Counted from the first letter of the stretch, positions 11,526-21,516 are shown. The stretch is DNA of 64,000 nucleotides from an uncultured Pelagibacteraceae bacterium (GCA_902580335.1 CACHKE010000001.1:62001-126000), one strand, 5' to 3'. A program made the numbers and translations. The notes: generated by a model not told the origin, from the letters alone.

Positions 11526-12418
11526 GAAATATATTAATTATAGGCTGTGGGTTATTAGGCTCTTCTTTAGTAAGGAGGATTTCCAAAAAAAAAATAGCTA
11601 AAAAAATATTTATTTATGAAAAATCAAAATCTAATATCACTAAAATAAAAAGACTCAAATTACCTGGTACAATTATTAAGTCACTTAAAGATGGTTTGAT
11701 AAATTCAAACCTAGTGATTGTTTGCACATCAACGAGTGAATATAAAAAACTCATTTTCAAAATTAATAAAACTATTTTGCCAAAGACACTAATTACTGAT
11801 GTTGGATCTTCAAAAATAGAGTCATCAAAAATTATTAAAAAATTTTTGAAGCGTGGTATAAATTGGATAAGGAGTCACCCTATCGCTGGATCAGAGGTGA
11901 GTGGACCAGAATTTGGAAAAGCTGATATGTTTGAGGATAAATGGTGTGTATTAATTAAGGACAAAAAAACAAGTTCTAAAAATTTAAAATTTTTAAGTTC
12001 TTTTTGGAAAAAGATGGGCTCAAAAACTGTTGTTATGAACTCTGAAAAACATGACAAAGTTTTTTCTATCACAAGTCATTTACCACATTTAATTGCATAT
12101 AATTTGGTTAAATCTGCTCAAGATTTTGAAAAAATACTCAAATTTGGTCTTATTAAATACAGTGCCGGGGGATTGAGAGATTTTTCAAGAATAGCTGCTT
12201 CAAATGAAATTATGTGGAGAGATATTTTTTTTGATAATAAGGTTAATGTTACAAAAGCGATAGACTTATTTATCAAAAACTTAAAATCTTTCAAAAAAGA
12301 TATAAATTCTAAAAATAATAGATCAATTTTAAAAAAATTATCTCAGACTAAAAAAGTTAGGTCTAAAATTATTAAATTAAAACAGGATGTAAACAAACCT
12401 GACTTTGGCAGAGATTAA
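11522..12418 (+). CDS. tyrC: Prephenate/arogenate dehydrogenase
   Basis: NAD(P)-dependent enzyme of tyrosine synthesis (298 aa). The N-terminal Rossmann motif is IIGCGLLGSSLVR. Also seen are TDVGSSK, the conserved HPIAGSEVSGPE segment (about 119-130) and VFSITSHLPHLIAY, which belong to the TyrA dehydrogenase family. No chorismate-mutase or ACT domain is fused. It overlaps hisC by four bases. The stop overlaps the convergent NlpC/P60 gene by four bases. Confidence 0.93.
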   Translation: MRNILIIGCGLLGSSLVRRISKKKIAKKIFIYEKSKSNITKIKRLKLPGTIIKSLKDGLINSNLVIVCTSTSEYKKLIFKINKTILPKTLITDVGSSKIESSKIIKKFLKRGINWIRSHPIAGSEVSGPEFGKADMFEDKWCVLIKDKKTSSKNLKFLSSFWKKMGSKTVVMNSEKHDKVFSITSHLPHLIAYNLVKSAQDFEKILKFGLIKYSAGGLRDFSRIAASNEIMWRDIFFDNKVNVTKAIDLFIKNLKSFKKDINSKNNRSILKKLSQTKKVRSKIIKLKQDVNKPDFGRD

Positions 12419-13167
12419 ATATTACTAATATTACTTACTTTTTTAACTTTCAGATTTGCGGTTTTATCAATTAATTTAATTGTTTGTACTGTTGGCATTA
12501 TTAACACCTTCTTTTTGGGTCCATAAGCATGAATAAATCTAGACTTATCAAGACATATACCAACATGCCCTTTCCAAAATATGATGTCTCCTTTAAGCTG
12601 ATTTCTACCTCTTTTTCTTTTACAGAATCTTATTTGATCTTTTGTATCTCTTGGAAAAAATATTCTATTGTAATAAAAATAGATTTGAATTAATGCCGAA
12701 CAATCAATTCCAACACAGGTTTTTCCGCCCCATAAGTATTTTGTGTTTAAAAAAAATTTGAATATTTTGATATAATTTTTTTCATAATGATTAATATTTT
12801 TGACATCACTTTTTTTGATCCATTTATTTTTTTCAAATTTTATATACTTTTTATTTTCACTTCGTTTACAAACACCAGATCCATAATATAGATAATGGTT
12901 TGAAGACAAAAATCTTTTTCCTCTTTTAAAGTAAATTTTAGATTTAATTTTTGAAATTTTATGTGAGGGTTTAAAATTTTCTAAAAACTTATCTTTTTTT
13001 ATATATCCAATATAATTGTCATAATGAGTTTTTATTTTTATATATTTTTTTCTTTTCAATAAAATCTTAAATTTCTCTCCATATAAAATTTGTGAAACTA
13101 CCTCAGAATTATGAGATGGTTTAAAGTAAATGTTAGCTACAGATTTATTTAAAAAATTATTTTTCAC
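12415..13167 (-). CDS. NlpC/P60 peptidoglycan hydrolase with SH3-like domains
   Basis: Predicted cell-wall endopeptidase cleaving gamma-D-Glu-diaminopimelate bonds or muropeptides (250 aa). An N-terminal SH3-like part (about residues 5-125; ANIYFKPSHNSEVVSQILYG, then KFKIL) precedes an NlpC/P60 domain. That domain has the catalytic Cys156 in GIDCSALIQ, His201 in WKGHVGICLD and a third polar residue His213 in FIHAYG. No signal peptide is evident, so it may act on recycled cytoplasmic muropeptides. That fits its position directly behind an AmpG-like importer, which it overlaps by 11 bases. Confidence 0.85.
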   Translation of the reverse strand: MKNNFLNKSVANIYFKPSHNSEVVSQILYGEKFKILLKRKKYIKIKTHYDNYIGYIKKDKFLENFKPSHKISKIKSKIYFKRGKRFLSSNHYLYYGSGVCKRSENKKYIKFEKNKWIKKSDVKNINHYEKNYIKIFKFFLNTKYLWGGKTCVGIDCSALIQIYFYYNRIFFPRDTKDQIRFCKRKRGRNQLKGDIIFWKGHVGICLDKSRFIHAYGPKKKVLIMPTVQTIKLIDKTANLKVKKVSNISNI

Positions 13168-14548
13168 TTAGTTGTAGTTTATTTTTCATAATCCAAAGGA
13201 TTATTAATGAAGGAATTACCATTAGCGCAGTCAAAATGAAAAATATTCCCCAATCACCATTTAACCAATCAACAAGGGCGCCAGAAGAGGAGGCTAAAGT
13301 TGTTCTACCAGCGGTGCCTATTGATGCTAAGAGCGCATATTGAGTTGCTGTATAGGCCCTGTCTACGAGCATAGATATAAAGGCTACAAATGCTACTGTT
13401 GCAAATGCAGCAGCTATATCATCAAAAATAACTGCAATAGCAAATAAAAATTCTGATTTATCGCTCCAGGCCAATACACTAAACAAAAGGTTTGTACTTG
13501 CCATCATAACTCCAGCAAAAAACATTGCTTTTAAAACCCCGGATCTTATTACAAAAAGCCCACCTAAAAGAGTAAACGTCACAGTAGTGATCCAACCTAA
13601 CGTTTTAGAATAAATAGCGATATCCGATTTACTAAAACCTATTTCTTTATAAAAAATTATAGACATCCTTCCAAGAAATGCCTCTCCTACTTTAAATAAA
13701 AAAACAAATCCTAAAATTCCTAGAGCAATTGAAAAGCCATTTTTTTTAAAAAAACTAATGATCGGGCCACTTATTGTTCCAGCAACCCAGGTTATCAATT
13801 TTGTAAATATATTTTCTTTTTTAAATTGAGATGATATCAATTTGTCATTTTCTTTTTGTTGATTTTGTCTCTTTAAATTTCCAGACTCATCAATGAACAT
13901 TAAGCCAATGTTCATTAAAATTACTAAAATCCCCAAAATTAAGAAAGTTAGTTGCCAATAATTTTCAAAACCAATGTTTTGAAGAATATCTGCTGCAAAT
14001 AATGATAGTACCCCACCTAACTTATATCCTGTCCACCAACCGACAACCGCCATTGCGGCTCCAGCAGCCATGGATTTTCCCTCATCCTCACCAATTTGTT
14101 CAATTCTTAAAGCATCAACTGTTATATCTTGAGTTGATGATGCTATAGCAATTATTAAGCCTACTGAAACAACTAAAGCTAAATTTTCAGATGGATCGAG
14201 TAAACTCCAAAGAGCAAGTGAGAGTAAGATGATAATTTGCATCAAAACAATCCATCCTCTTCTGTGACCTATTTTTTTTGTTAAATATGGTATTTGTATT
14301 CTATCTATTAAAGGTGCCCATAAATAATTAAATGCATAAACTGCAAAAATTAATCCAGCCCATCCAACAGTTGATCTACTTAGTCCATCTTCTTTTAACC
14401 ATAAACTTAGACTACTTCCAATCAAAACCCATGGAAAACCTGATATTGCACCAAGCAATAAAATTTTGAGCATTCTTTTGTCAAAATAAACCGAGAACAT
14501 TTCAGACAAAGAATTTTTTTTAATTTCTATCAAATTTAATTCCTCCAA
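13157..14548 (-). CDS. ampG: AmpG-like muropeptide transporter (MFS)
   Basis: Major-facilitator membrane protein (463 aa, about 12 hydrophobic segments) most like AmpG, which imports GlcNAc-anhydroMurNAc peptides from the periplasm. Typical features are GFPWVLIGSSLSLWLKEDG near the first helix, FNYLWAPLIDR and KKIGHRRGWIVL in the first intracellular loop, and ASSTQDITVDALRIE. The start overlaps trkH by 13 bases. The substrate is inferred from family and from the neighbouring NlpC/P60 gene; another small-molecule MFS role cannot be excluded. Confidence 0.8.
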   Translation of the reverse strand: MEELNLIEIKKNSLSEMFSVYFDKRMLKILLLGAISGFPWVLIGSSLSLWLKEDGLSRSTVGWAGLIFAVYAFNYLWAPLIDRIQIPYLTKKIGHRRGWIVLMQIIILLSLALWSLLDPSENLALVVSVGLIIAIASSTQDITVDALRIEQIGEDEGKSMAAGAAMAVVGWWTGYKLGGVLSLFAADILQNIGFENYWQLTFLILGILVILMNIGLMFIDESGNLKRQNQQKENDKLISSQFKKENIFTKLITWVAGTISGPIISFFKKNGFSIALGILGFVFLFKVGEAFLGRMSIIFYKEIGFSKSDIAIYSKTLGWITTVTFTLLGGLFVIRSGVLKAMFFAGVMMASTNLLFSVLAWSDKSEFLFAIAVIFDDIAAAFATVAFVAFISMLVDRAYTATQYALLASIGTAGRTTLASSSGALVDWLNGDWGIFFILTALMVIPSLIILWIMKNKLQLSEK

Positions 14549-15975
14549 AAAGATGGTAAAAATAATACAAGGATTGCAAATAATTCCAATCTACCCAAAA
14601 TCATACCAAAGCTTAAAATCCACTTAGAGATATCAGGTAGTGATGAGAAATTTCCGTTTGGCCCAATAGTTGAACCTAGGCCAGGTCCTACATTTGAAAT
14701 AGATGTTGCAGCACCAGAAATTGAGGTAATAAAGTCAAGACCCGTCAAAGATAGTAATGCTGTAATCGCAAAAAAAATTACCAGGTACATATAAATGAAA
14801 GAGATAATTGATGCAGTAAATTTATCATCAACAGGACTTTGATTATATTTTAGAACAAAAATCCCCTTAGGATAAATAATTTTTTTAAGTTGATTCAAAA
14901 CAAATGAATAAAGTATTTGAAATCTAAATATTTTAATACCACAGGTTGTTGAGCCAGCACATCCACCAATAAACATTAGACCTATAAATATAATTAAAGG
15001 AAATCCACCCCAGTTATCAAATTGTGCATTTACATATCCAGTTCCTGTCAAAATTGATATTACATTGAATAAAACTGTTCTGAAGTTTAGTTCAGAAGAT
15101 TTATCTAAAAACAAATAAATTGATAAGACCAGAATACTTATTAAGATTATTTTTAAAAAAGTTCTAATTTGAATATCTGAAAGAAATATTCTTCTATTAC
15201 CGTTTAAGAATTTGATATAAGCGATAAAAGGTAAACTTCCCAAGATAATAAAAATCATTGCTGAAATTTCTATTGAAAAACTGTTAAAGAAACCAATGGA
15301 CTCGTTATAGTTTGAAAAACCCCCAGTTGCTATTGTTGTCATAGAATGGGTTATACTATCAAAAGTATTCATCCCAAGAATTTTATATGATATTGCGCAA
15401 AGAGTAGTGAGACCTGAATAAATGTAAATTAATCTCAACGCAATTTCTTTCGATTTAGGAAGAATTTTTTCTGATGAGTCACTGTTAGAAATTTTGAATA
15501 ATTGCATACCACCAACATTCATTATTGGCATCAAAGTGATCGCCATAACAATTATTCCAATACCACCCAACCATTGAAGAATTGCTCTCCAAAGCAAAAT
15601 TGCTTTGGGCATCTCCTCTAAGTTTGGAATGATTGTTGAACCAGTTGTTGTAATGCCTGACATACTCTCAAAAAATGCATTGGTAAACGAAAAATTGACT
15701 TCAGAAAATATTAGAGGAAGTGAACCAAAAATTGCGATACTTAGCCAAGATAACGCGGTCAATAAAAAAGCTTGCTGTAAATTTAACTTCTTATCATGAT
15801 CAAGATTAGATAAAAAAAATAGCGTACCAAAAATAATTGTAATAATTGAGGCACCAAAAAAAGAGGAGTCAATTTCATTAAAAAAAAATTGAACAAATAT
15901 TGGGATCAACATAAAAATTCCAAGAATTATTTGAAGAATTCCAAGTGTAAAAAAAACAGTTTTATAATTAGACAT
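14536..15975 (-). CDS. trkH: Trk-type potassium uptake membrane protein
   Basis: Integral membrane subunit of the Trk/Ktr K+ transporter (479 aa). It shows the repeated pore-loop signatures ESMSGITTTGSTI, MTTIATGGFSN, ILTGTGYVNAQF and ATSISNVGPGLGS, with the filter glycines in each repeat, plus FIGGCAGSTTCGIKIFRFQI. The cytoplasmic NAD-binding partner TrkA is not encoded nearby. First gene of the trkH-ampG-NlpC run. Confidence 0.93.
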   Translation of the reverse strand: MSNYKTVFFTLGILQIILGIFMLIPIFVQFFFNEIDSSFFGASIITIIFGTLFFLSNLDHDKKLNLQQAFLLTALSWLSIAIFGSLPLIFSEVNFSFTNAFFESMSGITTTGSTIIPNLEEMPKAILLWRAILQWLGGIGIIVMAITLMPIMNVGGMQLFKISNSDSSEKILPKSKEIALRLIYIYSGLTTLCAISYKILGMNTFDSITHSMTTIATGGFSNYNESIGFFNSFSIEISAMIFIILGSLPFIAYIKFLNGNRRIFLSDIQIRTFLKIILISILVLSIYLFLDKSSELNFRTVLFNVISILTGTGYVNAQFDNWGGFPLIIFIGLMFIGGCAGSTTCGIKIFRFQILYSFVLNQLKKIIYPKGIFVLKYNQSPVDDKFTASIISFIYMYLVIFFAITALLSLTGLDFITSISGAATSISNVGPGLGSTIGPNGNFSSLPDISKWILSFGMILGRLELFAILVLFLPSFWRN

Positions 15976-16063
15976 TTTGATAGAACATTATTTTATGGTA
16001 AATAAATTTCAACTCTATAAGAATAAGTTAAAGCGTTAATTTAAGATTTTATTTGAATTAATC

Positions 16064-17626
16064 ATGATTAAAAAAGAGAATTTTGATAAAACAAGTGCAT
16101 GGCCTTTCGTTGAAGCAAAAAAAATGCTTCGAGAGAGAAAATCTTTTATAGAAAAAAAAGGCAAAATAATTCTCCAAACAGGTTATGGTCCTAGTGGCCT
16201 TCCACATATAGGAACTTTTGGAGAAGTTGCAAGGACATCAATGATTGTAAATGCACTAAAACATTTGACTGATTTACCAACTGAAATCATTACTTTTTCA
16301 GATGATATGGATGGTCTTAGAAAAGTACCTGACAACGTTCCACAAAAAGAATTATTAGAAAAAAATTTGCACAAACCGCTTACTAATGTGCCTGATCCCT
16401 TTCAAAAATTTAATAGTTTTGGTGAGCATAATAATGAAATGCTAAAAAAATTTTTAAACAATTTTAAATTTAAATATAATTTTAAAAGTTCAACATCACT
16501 TTATAAATCAGGTTTCTTTAACTCTTCTCTCCAAGTTATTTTAGAGAATTATGATGGTATAATGAATATAATACTTCCTACACTAGGAAAAGAGAGACAA
16601 AAAACGTATAGTCCATTTCTTCCAATTTGTCCGGTTACAGGTCATGTTCTAGAAATACCTGTAAAAAATATTAATAAAGAAAAATCTATTATTGTTTTTG
16701 ATAATAATGGAAAAGATTTGGAAACAAGCATTTATGATGGAAATTGTAAATTACAGTGGAAAGTCGATTGGGCTATGAGATGGTATGCACTAGATGTTGA
16801 TTTTGAAATGTATGGAAAAGATCTTATAGAGAGTGCAATACTTTCAACAAAAATTATCAAATTGATTGGAAAAACAAATCCCTCAGGGTTTGCATATGAA
16901 CTATTTTTGGATGAAAAAGGAGAGAAGATTTCAAAATCAAAGGGAAACGGCATTACTATTGATCAATGGCTAGAGTATGCTTCTCCTGAAAGTTTGTCGC
17001 TGTATATGTATCAAAATCCAAAAAGAGCAAAAAAACTTTACAAAGAAATAGTTTCAAAAACTGTCGATGATTATTTGGATCTGATTGAGAAAGCAAAAAA
17101 TCAAAATGAGTTGCAGCTACTTATGAATCCTGTGTGGCATGTTCATAATAGTTTGGTGCCTAAAGAAAATATGATTATGTCGTTTTCGATGTTATTAAAC
17201 TTGGTTGAAACAAGTAATGCTGACAGCAAAGAACTTCTTTGGAAATTTGTTAAAAAATATAAAAAAGACATTTCTGAGAAAGATAATCCTATCTTTGATA
17301 ATTTAGTAGGCTATGCAATAAAATATTTTAACGACGTAATAAAATTGAAAAAAAAATATAAAAAGCCTAATGGTGAAGAAAAAAAAGCTTTAGAAGCTCT
17401 GGTAAAAACTTTAGATAAATGTGACGACAAAATGAAACCAGAAGATATTCAAACAATGATATATTCGACTGGTAAAGAAAATGGATACACTGAGAACCTT
17501 CGAGATTGGTTTAAATTAATTTATGAAGTAGTTTTTGGAGACGAAAATGGACCAAGGATGGGTTTTTTTATAAGTTTTTTTGGTGTGAAAGAAACAAAAG
17601 ATCTTATATTAAATAAAATTAAATAA
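16064..17626 (+). CDS. lysK: Lysyl-tRNA synthetase, class I
   Basis: Charges tRNA-Lys. This is the class I (archaeal-type) LysRS typical of many alphaproteobacteria, not the class II LysS. It is 520 aa. The Rossmann signature GPSGLPHIGTFGEVAR (HIGH-equivalent HIGT, about residue 47) and the KMSKS-equivalent KISKSKGN (about residue 290) are visible. It overlaps pyrD by one base. It is divergent from trkH with an 88-base gap between the starts. Confidence 0.95.
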   Translation: MIKKENFDKTSAWPFVEAKKMLRERKSFIEKKGKIILQTGYGPSGLPHIGTFGEVARTSMIVNALKHLTDLPTEIITFSDDMDGLRKVPDNVPQKELLEKNLHKPLTNVPDPFQKFNSFGEHNNEMLKKFLNNFKFKYNFKSSTSLYKSGFFNSSLQVILENYDGIMNIILPTLGKERQKTYSPFLPICPVTGHVLEIPVKNINKEKSIIVFDNNGKDLETSIYDGNCKLQWKVDWAMRWYALDVDFEMYGKDLIESAILSTKIIKLIGKTNPSGFAYELFLDEKGEKISKSKGNGITIDQWLEYASPESLSLYMYQNPKRAKKLYKEIVSKTVDDYLDLIEKAKNQNELQLLMNPVWHVHNSLVPKENMIMSFSMLLNLVETSNADSKELLWKFVKKYKKDISEKDNPIFDNLVGYAIKYFNDVIKLKKKYKKPNGEEKKALEALVKTLDKCDDKMKPEDIQTMIYSTGKENGYTENLRDWFKLIYEVVFGDENGPRMGFFISFFGVKETKDLILNKIK

Positions 17627-18672
17627 TGTTTTCAAATTTAAGATCTTTAATTTTTAAATTAGATCCCGAGACGGCTCATAGTTTAGCGATAAAGTCACTA
17701 AAATTTAATTTTATTCCAAATATTTTAGATGAAGAAAAAAATAATCCTCTTTTTAAGACTAAATTATTTAATAAAGAAATAGAAAATCCAATTGGTATGG
17801 CAGCAGGATTTGATAAGAATGCCGAGGTATATAATTCATTGTTCAATTTAGGGTTTGGTTTCGTCGAAGTAGGAACTGTTACACCATTAGAACAATACGG
17901 AAATCCCAAACCTAGAGTTTTTAGACTAGTAGAAGATGAGGCCCTGATAAATAGACTTGGTTTCAATAATCTAGGTTCAAAAAATATTGCAGATCGAATT
18001 AAAAGAAATAATCCAACTGGATTACTTGGAATAAATATTGGACCTAATAAAGACTCAGAAGATAGAACAAATGATTATATACAGTGTTTAAAAATGTTTA
18101 ATGGGTTCTCTGATTATATCACTGTTAATATTTCCTCACCAAACACCGAAGATTTAAGAAACTTTCACGATCAAAAAAAATTAGATGATCTTTTAAAATT
18201 AATAGAAAAAGAGAAGAGAAATCTTAACTCTAAAACACCTATAGCGGTAAAAGTATCACCAGATATTAATGATAAAGAAATTATGAAAATTTCTGAAGTG
18301 CTTTTAAATAACAAGATAGAAGCTGCTATAATTTCTAACACATCTGATACAACAAGAGAAAATTTACAAAATACTCAAAGCCATCAAAAAGGAGGATTAT
18401 CAGGGAAACCTATTGAGTTAAAGTCCTCAGAGTTAATCAGAAAATTTTATAAAGTTTTAAAAGGCAGAATTAAAATTATAGGCGTAGGTGGTGTGGACTC
18501 TGGCAGATCTGCTTATCAAAAATTTTTAGCAGGAGCTGATTATTTACAACTTTATACAGGCATGGTTTTTAGAGGTCCAAATATTGTTGGTCTAATTAAA
18601 AAAGAACTAAAGGAAATATTATTAAAAGATGGTGTAAAAAACTTTAATGAAATAGTAGGAAAAAAGGATTAG
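17626..18672 (+). CDS. pyrD: Dihydroorotate dehydrogenase (quinone), class 2
   Basis: Membrane-associated FMN enzyme oxidising dihydroorotate to orotate with quinone, in pyrimidine synthesis. It is 348 aa. Class 2 features are the N-terminal amphipathic part (RSLIFKLDPETAHSLAI) and NPIGMAAGFDKNAE. Also present are VEVGTVTPLEQYGNPKPR, VNISSPNTEDLR with the catalytic Ser region, and GVGGVDSGRSAYQKFLAGA. The start overlaps the lysK stop (TAATG). Confidence 0.96.
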   Translation: MFSNLRSLIFKLDPETAHSLAIKSLKFNFIPNILDEEKNNPLFKTKLFNKEIENPIGMAAGFDKNAEVYNSLFNLGFGFVEVGTVTPLEQYGNPKPRVFRLVEDEALINRLGFNNLGSKNIADRIKRNNPTGLLGINIGPNKDSEDRTNDYIQCLKMFNGFSDYITVNISSPNTEDLRNFHDQKKLDDLLKLIEKEKRNLNSKTPIAVKVSPDINDKEIMKISEVLLNNKIEAAIISNTSDTTRENLQNTQSHQKGGLSGKPIELKSSELIRKFYKVLKGRIKIIGVGGVDSGRSAYQKFLAGADYLQLYTGMVFRGPNIVGLIKKELKEILLKDGVKNFNEIVGKKD

Positions 18673-18687
18673 AATAATCTAATAAAC

Positions 18688-18716
18688 TTGACGCCATCAA
18701 TATCTCACTTTATATA
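18688..18716 (+). promoter_or_regulatory. Sigma-70-type promoter of rpmB
   Basis: In the 56-base gap after pyrD: -35 TTGACG (18688-18693), 17-base spacer, -10 TATATA (18711-18716). The start codon follows 12 bases later, so the leader is only a few bases long. This would let the L28 gene be read independently of lysK-pyrD. Confidence 0.7.
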
Positions 18717-18728
18717 GTCGAACAAATT

Positions 18729-19043
18729 ATGACAAAAAAATGTGAATTAACTGGGAAAAATCCAATGAAAGGTCATAACGTTAGTCATGCTAACAATAAG
18801 ACAAAAAGAAGATTCTTACCTAATTTAAAAAAAGTAAAATTTACAAGTGAACTTTTAAAAAGAAGCTTAAAATTAACGGTGAGTAATGCAGGGGTTAGAT
18901 CAGTAGATAAAAAAGGTAGTTTTGATGAATTTCTAAAATCTGTAAAAAATAAAAATTTATCTCCTAGATTAAAAAAACTAAAAAAAAGTTTATTAATTAA
19001 ATCTCCATTTCAAAAAAAAACTGCACAATCTAAAACAGCTTAA
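18729..19043 (+). CDS. rpmB: 50S ribosomal protein L28
   Basis: L28 (104 aa; alphaproteobacterial versions are near 100). Landmarks are the N-terminal [20 protein letters not shown] and [10 protein letters not shown], then [19 protein letters not shown] basic C-terminal tail follows. The stop overlaps the start of the following transporter gene by one base. Confidence 0.96.
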   Translation: MTKKCELTGKNPMKGHNVSHANNKTKRRFLPNLKKVKFTSELLKRSLKLTVSNAGVRSVDKKGSFDEFLKSVKNKNLSPRLKKLKKSLLIKSPFQKKTAQSKTA

Positions 19044-19597
19044 TGAGTAAATCATTTTTACTTCTATCATTTTTGATGGGTGTTGTTGTCCTATCCTCAA
19101 ATTATCTTGTTCAATTTCCAATTAATTATTATGGTTTAAATGAAATATTAACCTACGGAGCTTTCTCTTATCCGATCGCTTTTTTAATTACAGATTTAGC
19201 TAATAGATCTTATGGAAAAAGAGTTGCAAGAAAAATTGTATATTTTGGCTTTGTACTAGGAATTGGTTTTACAGTTTTATTTTCTACTGATTTTGCAGAT
19301 CTTATATCTATTCGTATAGCTATTGGGTCTGGAATTGCATTTTTAACTGCACAATTATTAGATGTCCAAATATTTGACAGATTAAGAAAGAAAGAATGGT
19401 TTGTTGCACCATTAACATCCTCAATGATTGGCTCAACAATCGATACATTTTTGTTTTTTTCAATATCATTTTATGGGACTGGCGTGCCATGGGTTACACT
19501 TTCTCTCGGAGATTTGATTGTGAAAGTAATAGTAGCTTTGATCATGTTAATACCATTTAGATTACTCTTAAAAACTTTTAAGCCAATTAAAGCTTAA
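19043..19597 (+). CDS. yhhQ: VUT family transporter, queuosine-precursor type (YhhQ-like)
   Basis: Integral membrane protein (184 aa, about six hydrophobic segments). The pattern YPIAFLITDLANRSYGKRVARK and the later DTFLFFSISFYG match the VUT/YhhQ family, members of which import queuosine precursors (preQ0/preQ1). No preQ1 riboswitch precedes it; it is coupled to rpmB by a one-base overlap. It ends in a four-base overlap with the convergent agmatinase-like gene. Confidence 0.83.
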   Translation: MSKSFLLLSFLMGVVVLSSNYLVQFPINYYGLNEILTYGAFSYPIAFLITDLANRSYGKRVARKIVYFGFVLGIGFTVLFSTDFADLISIRIAIGSGIAFLTAQLLDVQIFDRLRKKEWFVAPLTSSMIGSTIDTFLFFSISFYGTGVPWVTLSLGDLIVKVIVALIMLIPFRLLLKTFKPIKA

Positions 19598-20469
19598 ATC
19601 AAAAACTTATAAGACAATATTTTATAAGCGAGCTTTGCAACAAGAAAGTTGTACGAATTAAAACCTTTAATAGGTGCTAATTCATTGATGTCAGCACCAA
19701 CAATGTTTGAATTTTTTGCAGCAATCTTAATTATATTGAGTGTTTCATCCCATAATAATCCACCAGGTTCAGGAGTCCCAGTGGCTGGCATGATACTTGA
19801 GTCGAAACCATCGACATCAAATGTTAAATAAACTGTCTTATTTTTTATAAGTTTTTTAAATTTTGTTAAATTCCACTTTGATTTATCTTTTGCCCAAAAA
19901 ATATTTATTCTTGATTTATTCTTTTTTAAAAATGGAATTTCACTCTCAGATATATTTCTGATCCCAAAAGATATTAATGATATATTTTTATGGTCTAAGC
20001 ACCTTCTTATTGCTGATGCATGAGAGAACTTTTCACCATTGTAACTATTTCTTAAATCAGCATGGGCATCGAAATGTAAGAGACAAATTTTTTTGTATTT
20101 TTTAACAAATGGATAAATACATCCGGGTGTAATTGAATGTTCTCCACCAAACGTAATTGGAAAAAGTCTTTTATCTAAAATTTCTTTATTTATATTTGAC
20201 ATTTTCTCGAGAGCTTTTTTGATATTTCTATGAATCTTAAAGGGCTTTAATGTTTTAATCCCGATTTTTTTATAAGGTTCACAATTTAGCTCTTCATCAT
20301 ATAATTCCACTTGATGAGAAGCCTTAATAATTTCTTTAGGTCCGTTTCTGGTGCCACCACCATAACTAACGGTTTTCTCAAGTCCGAATGGAACCACAAC
20401 AACCTTTTCTTTGAAATTAAATTTATTGTCGATTCCCAAAAATCCATTTCTATTTGATAAATATTTCAA
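19594..20469 (-). CDS. speB: Agmatinase / arginase-family ureohydrolase
   Basis: Binuclear-manganese ureohydrolase (291 aa). Metal-binding motifs are ITFGGEHSIT (about 111-120), LLHFDAHADLR (about 135-145) and LTFDVDGFDSS (about 215-225), followed by ATGTPEPGGL. The family hydrolyses agmatine, arginine or other guanidino compounds to urea and an amine. Position at the end of a polyamine operon favours agmatine or a related guanidino polyamine. No arginine decarboxylase of the SpeA type is seen in the window. Confidence 0.85.
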   Translation of the reverse strand: MKYLSNRNGFLGIDNKFNFKEKVVVVPFGLEKTVSYGGGTRNGPKEIIKASHQVELYDEELNCEPYKKIGIKTLKPFKIHRNIKKALEKMSNINKEILDKRLFPITFGGEHSITPGCIYPFVKKYKKICLLHFDAHADLRNSYNGEKFSHASAIRRCLDHKNISLISFGIRNISESEIPFLKKNKSRINIFWAKDKSKWNLTKFKKLIKNKTVYLTFDVDGFDSSIMPATGTPEPGGLLWDETLNIIKIAAKNSNIVGADINELAPIKGFNSYNFLVAKLAYKILSYKFLI

Positions 20470-20472
20470 TTT

Positions 20473-21516
20473 TTACTCAAAAATTTTTGTGAATTTTTTC
20501 CTATCCCTATTTTTCCACTCACCTCTGTGATAAGCGTCGCTAGCTATTAGGGGTAGTACACTAGTGGCTTCAGCAAATACCATTTGTTCTTTTGTAACAT
20601 CAACTTTACCCCATGAACTTGCTTCCTTTAATGTTGAACTACTGCATGCACCGTCTCTAGAGTCTGCAACTGTGATTTGCACTGCATATTTATGCATGTC
20701 AACTTCCTTGCCTAATAATTCAGCACAAATTACGGTGTCTTGAATAAAATTTTTTGGAACACCACCACCAATCATAAATAAACCTGATCCCTTCGAGCGT
20801 ATTTTAATTTCAGTCAATTCTCTAAATTCTCTTATAGAGTCAATTGTCATATGCTTTTTTGGATTTTTTTCTTGATGTATAACTAAACCAAATCCAGCAC
20901 TGGAGTCGGTGAAAGCTGGGCAAAAAATTGGAACATCATTATCGTATGCTGTTTCAATCAAAGAGTCTTTTTTAATAGAATTTTTTTTTAAATATTTACC
21001 CATTTCTTTAATAAATTCTCTGGATGTGTAGCTTCTAGGTTCTAAGGTATCCGCGATTTCACATATTTTTTTATCACAAATCTGTAACTCATCTTCGTCT
21101 ATGTATGTGTCGTATATTCTATCGATATAATTTTTTCTTAATTCAGTATCATCTTGGAATTGAGACCCTTGATAGTGTCTAAAACCAAGAGCTTCAAAAA
21201 AATCCATATCAATTATTGAAGCGCCAGTCGCTACTATTGCATCAACCATATTATATTTAACTAAATCTTTGTAAATATTCATACAACCCGCAGCAGATGT
21301 TGAACCTGCTAATGTTAAAAAAATTGTACATTCCTTGTCTTTCAACATTTCATTATAAATATTGGCTGCGTTTGCTGTTTCTCTTGAAACAAAAGACATT
21401 TTTTCCATGGAAGAGATAATTTTTCTAGAATCGAATGATGTAATATCAATATGCTCTATAGGTTTATTTAAGAAATCTTTTTTACTGTTATGACCAAGAT
21501 TTTTATTTTCTGACAT
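20473..21516 (-). CDS. Deoxyhypusine-synthase-like enzyme (polyamine synthesis)
   Basis: 347 aa, full length for the deoxyhypusine synthase fold. NAD-site and active-site regions are seen: IFLTLAGSTSAAGC, AIVATGASIIDMD, FCPAFTDSSAGFG, MIGGGVPKNF and the catalytic lysine in SSWGKVDV (about Lys304), matching the SWGK lysine of eukaryotic DHS. Bacteria lack eIF5A, so the protein target of true DHS is absent. Bacterial homologues are thought to move an aminobutyl group onto small amines (for example homospermidine synthesis). Between a decarboxylase and an agmatinase-like gene, a polyamine role is the best reading. Confidence 0.82.
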   Translation of the reverse strand: MSENKNLGHNSKKDFLNKPIEHIDITSFDSRKIISSMEKMSFVSRETANAANIYNEMLKDKECTIFLTLAGSTSAAGCMNIYKDLVKYNMVDAIVATGASIIDMDFFEALGFRHYQGSQFQDDTELRKNYIDRIYDTYIDEDELQICDKKICEIADTLEPRSYTSREFIKEMGKYLKKNSIKKDSLIETAYDNDVPIFCPAFTDSSAGFGLVIHQEKNPKKHMTIDSIREFRELTEIKIRSKGSGLFMIGGGVPKNFIQDTVICAELLGKEVDMHKYAVQITVADSRDGACSSSTLKEASSWGKVDVTKEQMVFAEATSVLPLIASDAYHRGEWKNRDRKKFTKIFE

